In this document: one piece after another, positions 32,680 to 44,122 of the stretch
Layout of the letters: every line of letters begins with the position of its first letter
How positions within the stretch are numbered: the first letter of the stretch is position 1
Assembly (NCBI RefSeq): GCF_035046485.1
Contig: NC_085137.1
Span: 133,180,703 to 133,244,702 of the forward strand
Direction of reading: 5' to 3'
From: Aedes albopictus
Lineage: Eukaryota; Arthropoda; Insecta; Diptera; Culicidae
DNA length: 64,000 bases
The notes under the pieces: generated by a model
The model's input: the letters and a program-made list of their open reading frames with translations, nothing else
Told to the model about the DNA's origin: nothing
Databases searched by the model: none
Made by a program: the position numbers and the translations under genes

Positions 32680-33151
32680 CAGTAACAAATTTTGAAAACG
32701 ACGTATACACTGAAATAAATTTTGTTGTGGAAACTACCGATTCCATAGTAAAATTACTAACCGTACCTATGATTCTCAACCGACAACAAAATCTGTTAAG
32801 GTAACTGAAATATGCTTGGAATTACAATGCATTGTAGTAAATTTAACTAAATGCATAGTTATCTCAACAACAAAACATTGTTAATTTTTCCAGGACACGC
32901 ATTTTACAACACAGTATGGTTAAAAATACAATGCTCATTTGTTAAATTAAGATTATTTTTGGGTATGTTAACTGCACTGCTAGTTAAGTTGACAGTGTTT
33001 TAGTGGAATTAACTGGAAATTGTTGTTGGTTGAGAATCATAGGTACGGTTAGTAATTTTACTATGGAATCGGTAGTTTTCACAACAAAATTTATTTCAGT
33101 GTAATCAATGGTGTAGCATTGATTATACGTCGTTTTCAAAATTTGTAACTG
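32680..33151. mobile_element. Long-TIR element nested in the BEL 5' LTR
   Basis: CAGTAACAAATTTTGAAAAC at the left and its inverse at the right extend for about 120 bp of near-perfect terminal repeat. The 4-bp AATT (32676-32679, 33152-33155) appears once in the intact LTR and twice here. The element is 472 bp and non-coding. Confidence 0.85.
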
Positions 33152-33937
33152 AATTATGCTGCAGTACTGAACAATACTAAACAACAACAAAGCGGAACAC
33201 GTTCGCCGCATCATTCACCGATAGCGTTTTGCATTCCCATTATATTTAAATTGGCGGTTGAACAGTCCGCCGTAACATCAACCGAGCCAATACTTTCTTA
33301 GACATTAAACATTTTCAGGGAATCTATGTGTGCAGCGAGGTGTTCAGTGTGAAATAAAAATAGTTGTGAATACGGTTCATAATGATTTTGAGAAGACCCG
33401 TTTTCCGTAGATTTCACCAGGTTCTCGCTATCTGATCTGACCGACGTTGGCAGTCGTGGAATAAGCTTATGGAATCAAGGATTGATTAGAAAAAGCATTT
33501 ATTTTTTTTTCAATTAGTATCTGATCCCTCTTCCGTAATCCAGTCATGCAATTAACTCAGTGCGTTCTCCGCTCTACGGAAGCATTCTTCCAACTCAGTT
33601 GACTCCCGTTGTGGAACGATCCGAGGAACGATCCCGACGTCCTTCTCATCAAAATATTCGGCTTTCTGTTGAGAAATTGCACTTTGTTTAGTTTATTTAA
33701 TTTGATTTGTGTCTATGCTTACCATACTGCTCAATCTCAAGTGAAATCTATCACGGTGGAATTAATAAAACGGCACATTAAAATTTGCTAGTATAGAGAA
33801 ACTTTGGTAATGGAATCCGAAGTGGAACCCCAAGAAGCTAAAGCCATCAATTTTTTTGTTTTTGTTCACGTTTGACAGCTCACTTGACAGTTTGTTGACA
33901 GGATGAAGAGAAGTGGGCGAAAATATCCGCATATATC

Positions 33938-34317
33938 CACGGAACCGCCAAACTACCCAAAATTGAGTTCTTTTGACGCAATCCCATAGTTCCGCCCAAT
34001 AAGCCAATTTTGAGTAAATCGATTAAACTCACACTAGGTAAATTGCCTTTACCTCCAGCAAAAGAATATACTTAAGAGTAGGTAAATTCAACCCAAGACC
34101 CCCCCTCATTCAACCCAAATTTGAGTATACCTACATTTACTCAAAATTGGCTTATTGGGCTCAAGGACCTCCATTGGGTAGACGCATCTCTGTTTGTTTT
34201 TGACAACATCGGTGGGGGGAAGAGGGAAAACAACCTAATTTTGGGTAACTAGTTTATTCGATATACTCAGCTTTGAGTAAAATCGACCCAAAAATTAGGT
34301 AGTTTGATTTCTCCGTG
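33938..34317. mobile_element. TIR element, CACGGA termini, with nested inverted repeats
   Basis: CACGGAACCGCCAAACTACC at the left matches the inverse of GGTAGTTTGATTTCTCCGTG at the right. Inside, AAGCCAATTTTGAGTAAAT (34000-34020) and ATTTACTCAAAATTGGCTTA (34136-34155) form a second stem. The termini resemble those of the TA-flanked element at 44447-45348. Confidence 0.7.
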
Positions 34318-34327
34318 TCCGTTTCTA

Positions 34328-34714
34328 ATTCGCCTTGACGGAGGCTCTCTGAGAGAATTGCGCTGTGCGTGAAAACAATTTTTTTTAACATGGGAAAGGA
34401 TAGGAGCTGCATTTTCAAATGCTTCTAAAATATTTTAGGGACCTCAGATTGAAAAAAGTCTTAATGTTTTGCAATATACTTTCAATTAGCTACACTATAA
34501 CTGGTTTTAGACAAAAAGTTTTTAAATAACAATGTTATGTCTATAATATAGCGCATCAAAATCTCATTCGATAACATTAAGAACGTTTTGCTTAAAAAAA
34601 TTTCTATAAAGAATTATAAGCATTTGAAAATGCAGCTCCTATCCTTTCCCATGTTAAAAAAAATTGTTTTCACGCACAGCGAAATTCTCTCAGAGAGCCT
34701 CCGTCAAGGCGAAT
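34328..34714. mobile_element. Foldback MITE with ~95-bp arms
   Basis: ATTCGCCTTGACGGAGGCTC..GGATAGGAGCTGCATTTTCA at the left pairs with its inverse ending GGCGAAT at 34714. The arms are about 95 bp with very few mismatches around a ~195-bp AT-rich centre. Confidence 0.8.
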
Positions 34715-35104
34715 CGTTCTATCCTTTTTGAAAGCGTTCACAGTCTTCTCTATCCCTTACCAAATACACCGAAAGTAATAATTTTGGCGATATCCTCTGA
34801 GGGCTTTTCAAAAGACATGGTAAGATTTTTGGAAAAGGGCTAGAGCCATTCCCCTCGGACAGCAGTCGCCGGACAGTTGGCAATCCTGATATTTGACGGC
34901 GGTCATCCGTTAGCTGTGAGAGTGGATTGTTGTCATGCAAATAGAGCATTTCGCTGAAAATGCATGTGTATTTTGTTATTGTTGACAGATTTTTTGGTGT
35001 GTTAGTGTGAAATATAGCGATTTGCTGTATCGCGTAAGCTTTCGCTGGAAGAAAACATCATACAACTCAGCGAGGCAAAGAAAATTTTCAATGAAAAACC
35101 CAAA

Positions 35105-36020
35105 TTAATCCACCTAGTGGTGATAACGCCTTTCTCGTCGAATATGTTCTCATGATCCTTTCGTAGACGTAAGCCGATGTGTTCGTGAATCCTGAGAATA
35201 CTTTATTTTAAAAAGCAAGAATTTTATCAAAGCCATCATCGAATTGTGAATTTTTTTGATGGCACATATTCCGATGTTATGTTCAACGTGTAGTCATTGT
35301 GGAAAAATATCTGACTTCGTCAAAGTTTTTTCTGCACAATTTAGGCTGTATTCAATTATAATTATAATTATTATATTATTATACATTCAATTATAAATAT
35401 AATTATCATAGGTTTACAAATTTGTATATTTATACCCTAGGAGTCTGAAATGGCATAGTCGACGGCGTCGACTAGGATTGAACCTAGACCACAGAGAACA
35501 GACTCCAGACAAGAACAAATTTCATTCAGAAAGTTGTGTAAGGATATGAGAAACACAAATTAAAAGCGTACAAGATCAAGTAAACGGTGACCAAAGCCAT
35601 ATCAAGAGCGATTAGTTTTCTTATTCATTTATCCACTTGTGGCGGGAATCGGTTCTGGAACACTACCTGTTGTCCGAAATATGGTCTGAAACTATTTTCT
35701 TGCTAACCGTGCTTATCATGTTATCGAAAGAGCCGCGATTTGGGTTTGGTTCGCCAAATATAAAATGGCTACTTTCAGCGGGAAACTCGGAATCGATTCC
35801 TGAATAATACCGATTCCGGAGAGATAGTTTCTAATGCGGCCTGCGCGTATTTTCATGCTAACCGTTCATTAGGCTATCGAAAAAGTCACGATTTGATATT
35901 TTGCATGTATGGGTTTGATTCACTTTTATACATGGTCACTTCCGGCAGGACACCTGGAACCGGTTCCGGTTCACTACCGGTTCAGATATGTTCTGAGAAT
36001 ATTTTCCTGTTAACCTTCCA
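35105..36020 (+). repeat. Satellite-bearing repeat, truncated copy
   Basis: It begins with AATCCACCTAGTGGTGATAA..GCCTTTCTCG. From about 35640 it contains roughly 2.5 units of the ~152-bp GGAACCGGTTCCGG / CGATTTG repeat found in the longer array at 50270-52090. It is cut at its right end by copy B of the CCCARGTAACC family. Confidence 0.65.
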
Positions 36021-36025
36021 TCAGA

Positions 36026-36344
36026 CCCAGGTAACCACTAAGCACTGTTCTGAGCATTATAACGGCCATTAAACAGCTTTTCAGTGCTAAATAGCTCTAT
36101 ATAAGCATTCCTCATGCTTATAGGCACTATAACCAGTAAGAACTAAAATAAGCCCTGTAAGTCTATATAAAGCCTACAAGCTGTAAAGAAGTTTGTCAGT
36201 GCTGTCACAGAGCTTGGAGCACATGACGTTTATATCAATCAAAATAGATTTCGACCAAAACAGACTCGAGTCGGTCATGATCAATACATTTTAAACATCC
36301 ATGTCGGATGGGATTGGCGGAACGGGATTATTTTTGTTGTTGGA
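36026..36344 (+). mobile_element. TIR element, CCCARGTAACC family, truncated copy B
   Basis: It is nearly identical to the left part of copy A (25690 onward) but lacks the nested TA-flanked MITE, giving its empty site. It stops at 36344, where the 194-bp block begins. Confidence 0.8.
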
Positions 36345-36538
36345 ATGCCCGCATAGAGAAATACAGTTTGTATTACAGTACACACAGTATGTCTCCTTTA
36401 TCTGTTACTGTTACTGTACCACGGACAGTTGCTTTTCTGTTGAAACTATGAAACTCGAAGCATTCGATCATAAAGAACGGTTTATGTAATCCATTTCAAG
36501 TTGTAACAGCATATCATATTGTGCAAAAATGGTCAAAT
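36345..36538 (+). repeat. 194-bp block, copy 1
   Basis: ATGCCCGCATAGAGAAATAC to AAAAATGGTCAAAT is repeated at 45588-45781 in the same orientation, apparently without differences. No terminal inverted repeat. It could be part of an LTR or a larger repeat. Confidence 0.8.
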
Positions 36539-37043
36539 CAAGAGCAAATTTTCAATACGTCCTAAGTAACATTTGAACTTTATCGAGAAACCCGAATTCA
36601 AAGTTTTGGTTTTCATTTTTAATTCCTATTTAACAATCCAACCAAAATCAATTAAATGGATACACGCAAACAATATAAAAAAATAGCATTTGTTGCATCT
36701 TTAATGAAAAACTGGATAAAATATAACAGAACATTATTTTTTTTCATTAAAACAATTTTACGACGTTTGGTGTCAGAAAACATAGTTAAGACATTTTGTT
36801 AAGTCGTTCTGGAACCTGTCGGTTACTTTCGTCAGGAGCGTTACGTCGCGTTACGCAAATTTATGTTGCTTACGTCGGTGCGGTTACGACATGCAGTCAG
36901 CTGTTATGTTACTTAAGTCAGATCGATACGACGTTTGAAAGAAAAAATGTTACTTAGGTCAAACCAATTCCTCCAAAAAAACAGGTATTTTCTTAGTTTT
37001 TGCAGAACTATTTTCATATATTAATGATTATTTTCTTTTCCAG

Positions 37044-37400
37044 CAAGTGTTTCCAACGCATGCAGCAAAAAAACAACCCGTAACAAGCCCCAGACAGACA
37101 GGCAAACCCCCCAAACCGATGAGTTTCAGTTTTGTTTTGCACAAGGTTTCATTCACCTGCGCCACCCCCAGAACCAGGTGAAATTGATGTCCACCGAACT
37201 CGAACAGGTGCCCTATCCGCTGCATTAGTGTGTATTCCCGAAAGACACTCGACATTTGTTCCAGTTTTGCGGACATACGTACTCTCCGAAAAGGGCAAAG
37301 ATCGCAACACACCACTGCTTCTGGCAGTTATTTATGCTGTACCGAAGAGAATGAACCTATGTCCTGCTGGCAAATGGCACGCCGGTTAAAGTGAATAAAA
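37044..37400 (+). pseudogene. Captured terminal-exon-like fragment
   Basis: TTTTCTTTTCCAG directly precedes 37044. One frame reads FIHLRHPQNQVKLMSTELEQ and then, past a stop, FPKDTRHLFQFCGHTYSPKR. The stop at 37386-37388 is followed at once by AATAAA (37394-37399). The layout of acceptor, exon, stop and poly(A) signal is that of a last exon. In-frame stops show decay. Family not recognised. Confidence 0.45.
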
Positions 37401-37483
37401 TAAAAAGATCAGCAAATCATATGTTCCGTACTAAAAAAACTCAACAAGCCAGCGAACGTATGCATCAATGAAGCCCGAAGCTG

Positions 37484-37826
37484 ATGAAAGACGAGAGACT
37501 TCAACATAGAGCCCAAGTGGCACTTCCAACCGTGGGTTCGTTGATCTCTCGTATGCTCCACAAGTCCGGTTGCTCGATCTGGCTGAACACCACCCCTATG
37601 GACTTCTCAAACATGCGCTGGAAACGATGCAACATCGTTCATCTTCACGGGCGAAAATCATCCCAAAGATTCACTGACAGCGCTATCAGCATGATTCAAG
37701 GAAACCGAGCTGGAAATCGAGGACGAAGTGGACCAGAGATGTCATCCTCGCGGAACGAATATCGACCAAAAGACGACGGGAATAATCCAGTAAGAATGAT
37801 AGTGGTACTGTTGCTAAACAATAAAA
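37484..37826 (+). pseudogene. Second captured gene-like fragment
   Basis: Coding-like GC content with protein-like frames (one has PQVRLLDLAEHHPYGLLKHA) that change along the sequence, ending with CAATAAAATAG at 37819-37829. Family not recognised. Confidence 0.35.
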
Positions 37827-38159
37827 TAGAAATATGTAACTAATTTGAAGCTCGTTTAGTCTGACCTGTAATTCTATGATCACAAGTAAGCACTGAGAGT
37901 CTCTTAGGTAACATCTTGTAACGGGGGATCACTGGGTCATATTTACCTTACCGGTCAGACTAAGGTCTGGATGTCCGCTGCTGTACGTGGGAGTCGTCTC
38001 CATTCGACTCGGTTCATGGCTATGCGACTCCAGCTCAGCACTCCGCGAAGGGTCCGTAAATTGTCCTCCACTTGATCAACCTACTGTTATGTTGAGTAAA
38101 AGGATCAATAAAAGCCATCTTTCAAGCCGTGAAATAACAAGACCGTTTAGGTTCATGGT

Positions 38160-39117
38160 CTACAAACAACTCATTGTATTTCTCCTTATCATTACATTTT
38201 CTGTCGTAAGTCCCTTTAGGAGTTCTAAGTACTCATCTGTGAGTAGCGCATTTATATCAAGCGTGGAGTCACTACACCTACCTGACTCGCTGCACACCAC
38301 ATCTTCTTGTACCAGTCGGATGGCTCTCGAGAACCATTTTAGTCGGGTTGCTATCCGACCGACATCTTGATGACGTGACCGTATCCTCCAGATTTTCGCG
38401 GTTTGGACGGTGGGTGGTTCTCTCAGCAGCTGATGCAGCTCGTGGTTCATTCGCCTTCTCCAAGACGTCTGCCACCGTAGATGGCACGCAACACTTTCCG
38501 TTCGAAAACTCCAAGGGCGCATTGATCCTCTGCACTAGGGTCCATGTTACGTGCACATGGAGAACTACCGGTCTAATCATTGTTTTATAGATAGTTAACT
38601 TCGTGTGACGGCGAACTTTGTTGGATCGTAGAGTTCTGCGGAGTCCAAAGTAAGCTCGATTTCCTGCCACAATGCGTCTCTGAATTTCTCTGTTGGTGAG
38701 CCCAATTACACGAATTCTTCAACCGCCTCGATTTCACCACCGTCGATAAAAAATCGAGGTGGTGGGCGCGTTGATTCCTCCCTTTACCATCATGTACTTT
38801 ATCTTCGACACATTAATGACTGATCCGATTCGCCTGACTTCATTCATGTTACGTTCCTTCTTTCTTGAAGATAAACTAATGTGAAGCGAAATAAGCAGCT
38901 GAACAGACTTCGTGAAAATCGTTTCACTCGTGTTTATCCCCGCTCTCTTAATTACACCCTTGAAAGCAATGTTAAAATGCAAGTGCGAAAGTCCATCACC
39001 TTGCCCGTAACCTGCGAGATTCGAAAGGGACTCGAAAGTGTCCCTGATATTCGAACTACGCATATCACTCGATCCATCATCGCTTTGATCAATCGAATCA
39101 GTTTTCAGTCGTCTTAA
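38160..39117 (-). pseudogene. Decayed non-LTR reverse transcriptase
   Basis: Minus-strand pieces in order: GYGQGDGLSHLHFNIAFKGV (RT block, 38734-39063 frame), INVSKIKYMM, then AGNRAYFGLRRTLRSNKVRR and KLTIYKTMIRPVVL (38278-38670). These belong to a mosquito non-LTR ORF2. The YADD region is deleted and several frameshifts are present. It is a passenger inside the 5.45-kb TIR element. Confidence 0.75.
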
Positions 39118-39469
39118 TCAATTGTATCGAATTTTCTTCAACAAAAAATACTGTCTTCCTTTTTTTTTCTTCATTCATAAGATAAGATACGTATAGATTA
39201 GATTGAAGCAGCTTGAAACAAAGTAATAATTTATTTTTATACCTAGAATATTGTTGTTCATTTAATCATAAACGGACCTACGTTTCGGTAAAATGTCGCT
39301 ACTATCCTGCGCCAGATCGTAAAATCAGGCAGTGTGCTTCGGATGTAATCAAAGCCGATTGAAATGCTAACTTGCCGCTTTCCTTGGTACGGTCCACCTC
39401 CAGGACGTACTTGGCTCGATAGAGAGCTCCGACCAGAGCTGCTTCCGTCTTCTACTGGATGTTATACCG

Positions 39470-40600
39470 CCCAAGTAACCAGTAAGCCGTAAAAATTGGC
39501 ATCAAGTCGGTTCTATAGTCAATAATAGAACAGGGCTAACAGAGCTAGAAGAAATTATATTCTCCAATAGAGCTGCTTCAAAGCCACATTTGGCGAATTA
39601 TTCGGTTGATATACGGCCAACTCTAATCTTTCGTACCGAGTCTCTGACAAGAAATCTGTCAAAACTGGGACAAGGAAAAAAAAATCAAAATAAAGTTTTC
39701 TCCTGTCCTTTTCATGCGTCTTACGTGATTCACTTCAATTGTTTTTTTTTGCTGCTCGATCCAGATTCCAGTTAAGGATCTCGAGGGTTCCACTTCAAAA
39801 CACGGTTCTCGTCATGCTTGCCATCTGCTCCACCAGTATACCATGGTATTGGCTCGCAAAATACCATATTTAAACTAAACCAAAGTTGAATCTTGAAGCT
39901 TCAAGTAGGAACAGTTGCACTCGAAAAGTCGATAACAGCAAAGAAATTAAATCAAAAACAGCCAAACGTTGGTATTGGAGGAAGAGAGAATCAAGATGGC
40001 ATGCATTATTTATTGGCACAGATTCAGAAACATTAACGGAATCTCCCCGGGAATCCATGACGATACCAGAAAAATAAAAATGACCGGGAAACTACTAGCT
40101 GTTAGTTAGAAATTGGAAACTTATATCGCCTGTAATGCAGGAAACACCCACGGCACTGCAGCTCCTTCCTGTTCAGCTTCAGATCGCTGGCGGCTCGTTA
40201 TACTTGAGGCAGATACACGGGCAGATATCATGCAGGAGAAAATCCTCGGTGAAACTCCTAGTCATTTAATCAATTTGATGCTGCAACCAGCTAGCAACAT
40301 AATTTTCGCTGAGTTTTACTCCCATCTTTAGTTTTGTTTTGTTCAGAATCTGTTTTGATTGACATAAACGTCATGCACGACAAGCCGTCCAACAGCACTG
40401 ACAGTCGTCTTATTCAACTTATAGGCACAGGGCCTGCAAGCCCTACAAGATAACGATATATACCTATATACGGCCTACTTTACTGCTCATGGTTTGCAGA
40501 GCCTATAAGCATTTGAAAACCTTGTGCAGAGTTTATTGACACTGAAAAGCTGCTAGATGGCCTTTCAAGTGTTTACAACAGTGCTTAGTGGTTACCTGGG
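39470..40600. mobile_element. TIR element, CCCARGTAACC family, copy C
   Basis: CCCAAGTAACCAGTAAGCCG..CTTAGTGGTTACCTGGG is flanked by a 2-bp duplication CG. It shares end regions with copies A and D but carries a different middle (39780-40330). It sits inside the decayed minus-strand gene, whose coding sequence can be followed across the insertion. Confidence 0.8.
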
Positions 40601-41441
40601 CGGTGCATTGAATACGTTGAACACGACAAGCAGTATGGATTTATTGGCCAATGCTCCACCGATGATCAAAATCCGGGTGTTCTTCCCAAAGCTACGCAAA
40701 GACCTTTCGGTTCAACATCTGGCCCTCAACCAGCAGCGTCCGAATTTCCGCCTGTGGAGAACTGAACTTTGCCTTGGCCAACTCCGTCTCGTTTAGGTTG
40801 CACTCACGGTTGCAGGACTTATTCCACCGGAGAGATTCTTTTACAGCTTGCAGAATTTCCTGTAGAGCAATGTTTCCGAAGTTTCCCCGTTGAGTTGAGT
40901 CCAATAGCTCGCAGAAGTTCTCCAAATTTTCATTTTCTTCGGCTCGTTTCAAGATATCCCGAACCAGCGACCCATTCCGGAAGCACAACAATCCCATATA
41001 TCCTTCCTCGGTCGGATGAACTAACACATGACCAATTCCGGAACCATCGGCCAAATCGATAGGGGCCACCTCGTACTGCTTCCCGGTTGTACTGTCCATC
41101 CAGATGGGGGTCCGATGCAAGGTGAACGCCGAATCACAAATCCGAGTATGCAGAAACTTGTCAGCGTCTAGATTTCGTAAGGTGTACACCACTTCGCGAC
41201 CAGTACAGTGAACGGTGCTGCTCGGCAGATCCACTGGCGGTCATCACCGAACTTAGGTCACCTTCCTGCACCACCAACCGGTCCACCACCAACTCCAAAG
41301 CCTTGATCCACATCACAGGCTGGGCGTAGAATCTGCGGATAGAGAGGAAAACGTTCGTTGAAATTACGGTTTTAAATGTAGTCACAATCATGAACACTTA
41401 CCCATTTTAAGCAGTTCCAGTATTTTTTTTTCTTTGTGGTG

Positions 41442-41586
41442 TCTAGAGTGACTGGAAGGGAGAGTGGCGTCATGTTCCAACTTTGACAGGTCTTCTGCTC
41501 GTTTGGAACGGGAATTTGTATGGAGTTGACAGATGATCGCTGTTCCAATTTTGACATTGACGCCACTCTCCCTTCCAGTCACTCTA
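41442..41586. mobile_element. Small foldback MITE in the decayed gene's exon
   Basis: CTAGAGTGACTGGAAGGGAG and its inverse form about 31-bp arms. TGGTGT is duplicated on both sides. 145 bp. Confidence 0.8.
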
Positions 41587-41995
41587 GTGGTGTCCATAGC
41601 AGACGGCTAGGACCGGTCACGATTTATCTCGGCCAGAATTCCGGCTTTGACACCCCCGATAGTGCTTTGAACTTTTTTTTTTTTATTTGTCGTAAACACT
41701 TTTCAATCGTGTTTATATGATTTTTGTTACTTAGGTCGGTTTGACATCGCACTTACGTCAGTTGGGTGTTACGTGCGTTACATAAGTCATTGTACCGACA
41801 AAGCGACACATATGAAAAGGGCTCACTTTGTTACTTAGGTCAGTTTGATTTTTTTTAAATTCAAAAGTTTTTAACTACAATTGAATTGTGATTTTGCTAC
41901 ACATAACAAAGCAGTATATTAGGTATTAAAATATGCATAAAACTCATTTTTGTTTATTTTGTTACTTAGGACGTATTGAAAATTTGCTCTTGAAT

Positions 41996-42619
41996 AGGCC
42001 TTTTCATGTGACAGATCCGTGCATGCATTTGTTTACAAAGCTTGAACAACAGCTGCTAACAAGAACGTGTCATCTTCATAGTCTATTTTACGAGCCGATT
42101 TTATGAATGAATTTTGACAGAAGGTAGCGTCCAATAACCCGTGAAAATCAATATCATCATCAACATTGTTGTCACTTCGTAAAATGGCTCATAGAAGAAC
42201 TGTCAAACGCCCGAACAATCAGCTGATTTAAGACGTCAAATGAAAAGGCCCATACGGGTTCAAGTAATGACATTTCGACAATGATTTTTCATAAAGGCCT
42301 AACTGACTTGATCGAATTCTCTTCGTCGACTCTCTCTTTCGCTAATGACTTGATCAAAACAAACAAAATCATTATTCTTTTTGTTTCCATAGCAACATCT
42401 AGTTGTCTTCTTCGCATTTCAACCAAAAAATCTTTGGAAAACTCAATACACATTCTGTGATAACACAAAGAGAGGATCGATAAAGAGAACTCGGAAATGT
42501 CAGTTAGGCCCAAATGAAAAATCAGTGTCGATTTATGCTTGGTTTAAGCATTTGATGGTTATTGTACGCACCACCCAGCATCGAAAACCGGTCAGCAGCG
42601 AGCGCCCTGCTGTGACGAC
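41996..42619. other. Intergenic stretch, nothing recognised
   Basis: AT-rich sequence with a small inverted pair (AACTGACTTGATCG / CATTATTC words). No supported gene. Confidence 0.35.
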
Positions 42620-43003
42620 TACACTCAAAATAATCCAAACATCAATGCTACACTCAAAATAATCCAAACATCAATGCTACGTGAAAAATCACGTAAGCTG
42701 CCGTTTTCGTCACTCAACTCAGATTTACTGGACCCACATGGCACTCACTGATGTTTGTAGTAAGAGCTACGTGATTTTTCACGTAGCATATTTTTCCGCC
42801 TATTTTTCACGTCAATGCTACGTGGTTGTTGGGTGGAAATGAGTGCTCCACTGCCACTCAAGAATGTAAACAATAATTTCTAACCTAACATTTTAGTTAG
42901 CAAGCAGCAGCAATCATCACTTCGTCTTCTCGAGTATCTACAGGTTTTTCTATAACTATTTAATTGTTTTGTAGCTCATTGAAAAGATTATGTCGAATTT
43001 CAG

Positions 43004-43142
43004 GTACGGATAGCACCGACTAGAAGCACCGAGCCATGAAGACCAGCGCATGCGGTGCGGAGTTCAAGTCGATTAAAGGCCATTCCCATTCGTCCTTTCT
43101 ATGTTTCCGAGTGCCGGAATTTGTGTTATTCAAAAAAATAAA
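43004..43142 (+). pseudogene. Terminal-exon-like cassette
   Basis: GTCGAATTTCAG ends at 43003. The following block reads MKTSACGAEFKSIKGHSHSS then FLCFRVPEFVLF to a stop, with AATAAA at 43137-43142. It is short and of coding-like composition. Family not recognised. Confidence 0.4.
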
Positions 43143-43288
43143 ATAAAAATTCATGTATTATTGAAACATATGAACACATTAAATAATACGTTTAGCATTC
43201 AGCTTTTATGTACCGTAACATCACCCTATTCCAATCACTTTCTTCGGTTCCTAATTCCGTTCACACCATACAAAACAAATGGTGTGAA

Positions 43289-43702
43289 CCTGAGACGAGA
43301 CTCGCGAAGACAGTCTTCTTTTTCTCCAGTTTGTTATTTTTTTCTTCTTCCTGTCTGTGTTGACATTATGTTTTGAGCTGGTGGTTTAAACACGTACGTG
43401 ACCGCATCATCTCACATGCAGTGTGACTGAATCCCATTCACGCACAAAATCATGTTGAGGTGAAATTTTGCATCGCCAACAATCGCCAAGCAAAGTAATC
43501 ATTGGAATATTTTGTTTTCAATTTATTTTTGACAGCACAGGAGAAGAAAATGCTGCTCGGAGTGAATTTTGGCTTCAGAATTTATCTCGGATAGCAATAC
43601 TTTCCTCGTTTTAGGTAACGTAATCAAACGGGCTACAACTGACAGCTCAGTTGAGCTACACTTGACGTTGCTTTTTTTCCTCTTCGCGGGTCTCGTCTCA
43701 GG
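43289..43702. mobile_element. MITE, first unit of a tandem dimer
   Basis: The 414-bp unit starts CCTGAGACGAGACTCGCGAA and ends with the inverse CTCGTCTCAGG. TGTGAA lies on both sides (43283-43288, 43703-43708). Confidence 0.88.
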
Positions 43703-43708
43703 TGTGAA

Positions 43709-44122
43709 CCTGAGACGAGACTCGCGAAGACGGTCTTCTTTTTCTCCACTTTGTTATTTTTTTCTTCTTCCTATCTGTGTTGACATTATGTTTTGGGCTG
43801 GTGGTTCAAACACGTACGTGACCGCATCACCTCACGTGCAGTGTGACTGAATCCCATTCACGCACAAAATCATGTTGAGGTGAAATTTTGCATCGCCAAC
43901 AATCGCCAAGCAAAGTAATCATTGGAATATTTTGTTTTCAATTTATTTTTGACAGTACAGGAGAAGAAAATGCTGCTCGGAGTGAATTTTGGCTTCAGCA
44001 TTTATCTCGGATAGCAATACTTTCCTCGTTTTAGGTAACGTAATCAAACGGGCTACAACTGACAGCTCAGTTGGGCTGCACTTGACGTTGCTTTTTTTCC
44101 TCTTCGCGAGTCTCGTCTCAGG
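43709..44122. mobile_element. MITE, second unit of a tandem dimer
   Basis: Same length and orientation as the first unit and nearly identical (roughly a dozen differences seen). It is flanked by TGTGAA at 43703-43708 and 44123-44128, so three target-duplication copies alternate with two elements. Confidence 0.88.

Larger units (their letters stand above)
27486..33277 (-). mobile_element. BEL/Pao LTR retrotransposon, internally deleted
   Basis: The element runs on the minus strand between two LTRs (left 27486-28153, right 30867-33277 including later insertions), flanked by a 5-bp duplication TCAAC (27481-27485 and 33278-33282). The LTRs begin TGTTAC and end GTAACA and differ at only a handful of positions outside the insertions. 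The interior holds Gag plus protease and the very start of the RT region, then stops: most of RT, RNase H and integrase are missing. A purine-rich tract (GGGTGGGGGAA on minus) borders the 3' LTR. It is a non-autonomous derivative, fairly young by LTR similarity. Confidence 0.9.
30867..33277 (-). repeat. BEL/Pao 5' LTR, interrupted
   Basis: LTR sequence at 30867-31408 and 33152-33277 matches the 3' LTR. Everything between was inserted later: a solo LTR at 31409-32667 and a TIR element at 32680-33151. Confidence 0.9.
39230..41597 (-). pseudogene. Decayed spliced gene, 3' part, unrecognised
   Basis: On minus, an upstream exon ends AAAATGG|GTAAGT at 41402. A 69-bp intron follows, then TATCCGCAG opens an exon at 41332 (FYAQPVMWIKALELVVDRLV). 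After a frame change near 41234 the frame continues to 40692 (RTPIWMDSTTGKQYEVAPID, GSGIGHVLVHPTEEGYMGLL). After another shift it continues with NTRILIIGGALANKSILLVV up to 40601. A TIR element (39470-40600) then interrupts, and the sequence resumes with ALVGALYRAKYVLEVDRTKE to stops near 39330 and AATAAA at 39230-39235. The normal-sized intron argues against a retrocopy. I do not recognise the family. Confidence 0.55.
36539..41992. mobile_element. 5.45-kb TIR element loaded with gene fragments
   Basis: CAAGAGCAAATTTTCAATAC at the left and its exact inverse at the right (about 32 bp, continuing GTCCTAAGTAAC) are flanked by a 3-bp duplication AAT (36536-36538, 41993-41995). Subterminal TTACTTAGGTC words occur on both sides (36950, 41727, 41831, with variants near 36909 and 41778). 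There is no transposase. The interior holds two 3'-exon-like pieces (37044-37400, 37500-37826), a dead non-LTR RT (38160-39117), a decayed spliced gene on minus (39230-41597) and a younger TIR element (39470-40600). It behaves like a gene-capturing non-autonomous DNA transposon. Confidence 0.75.
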
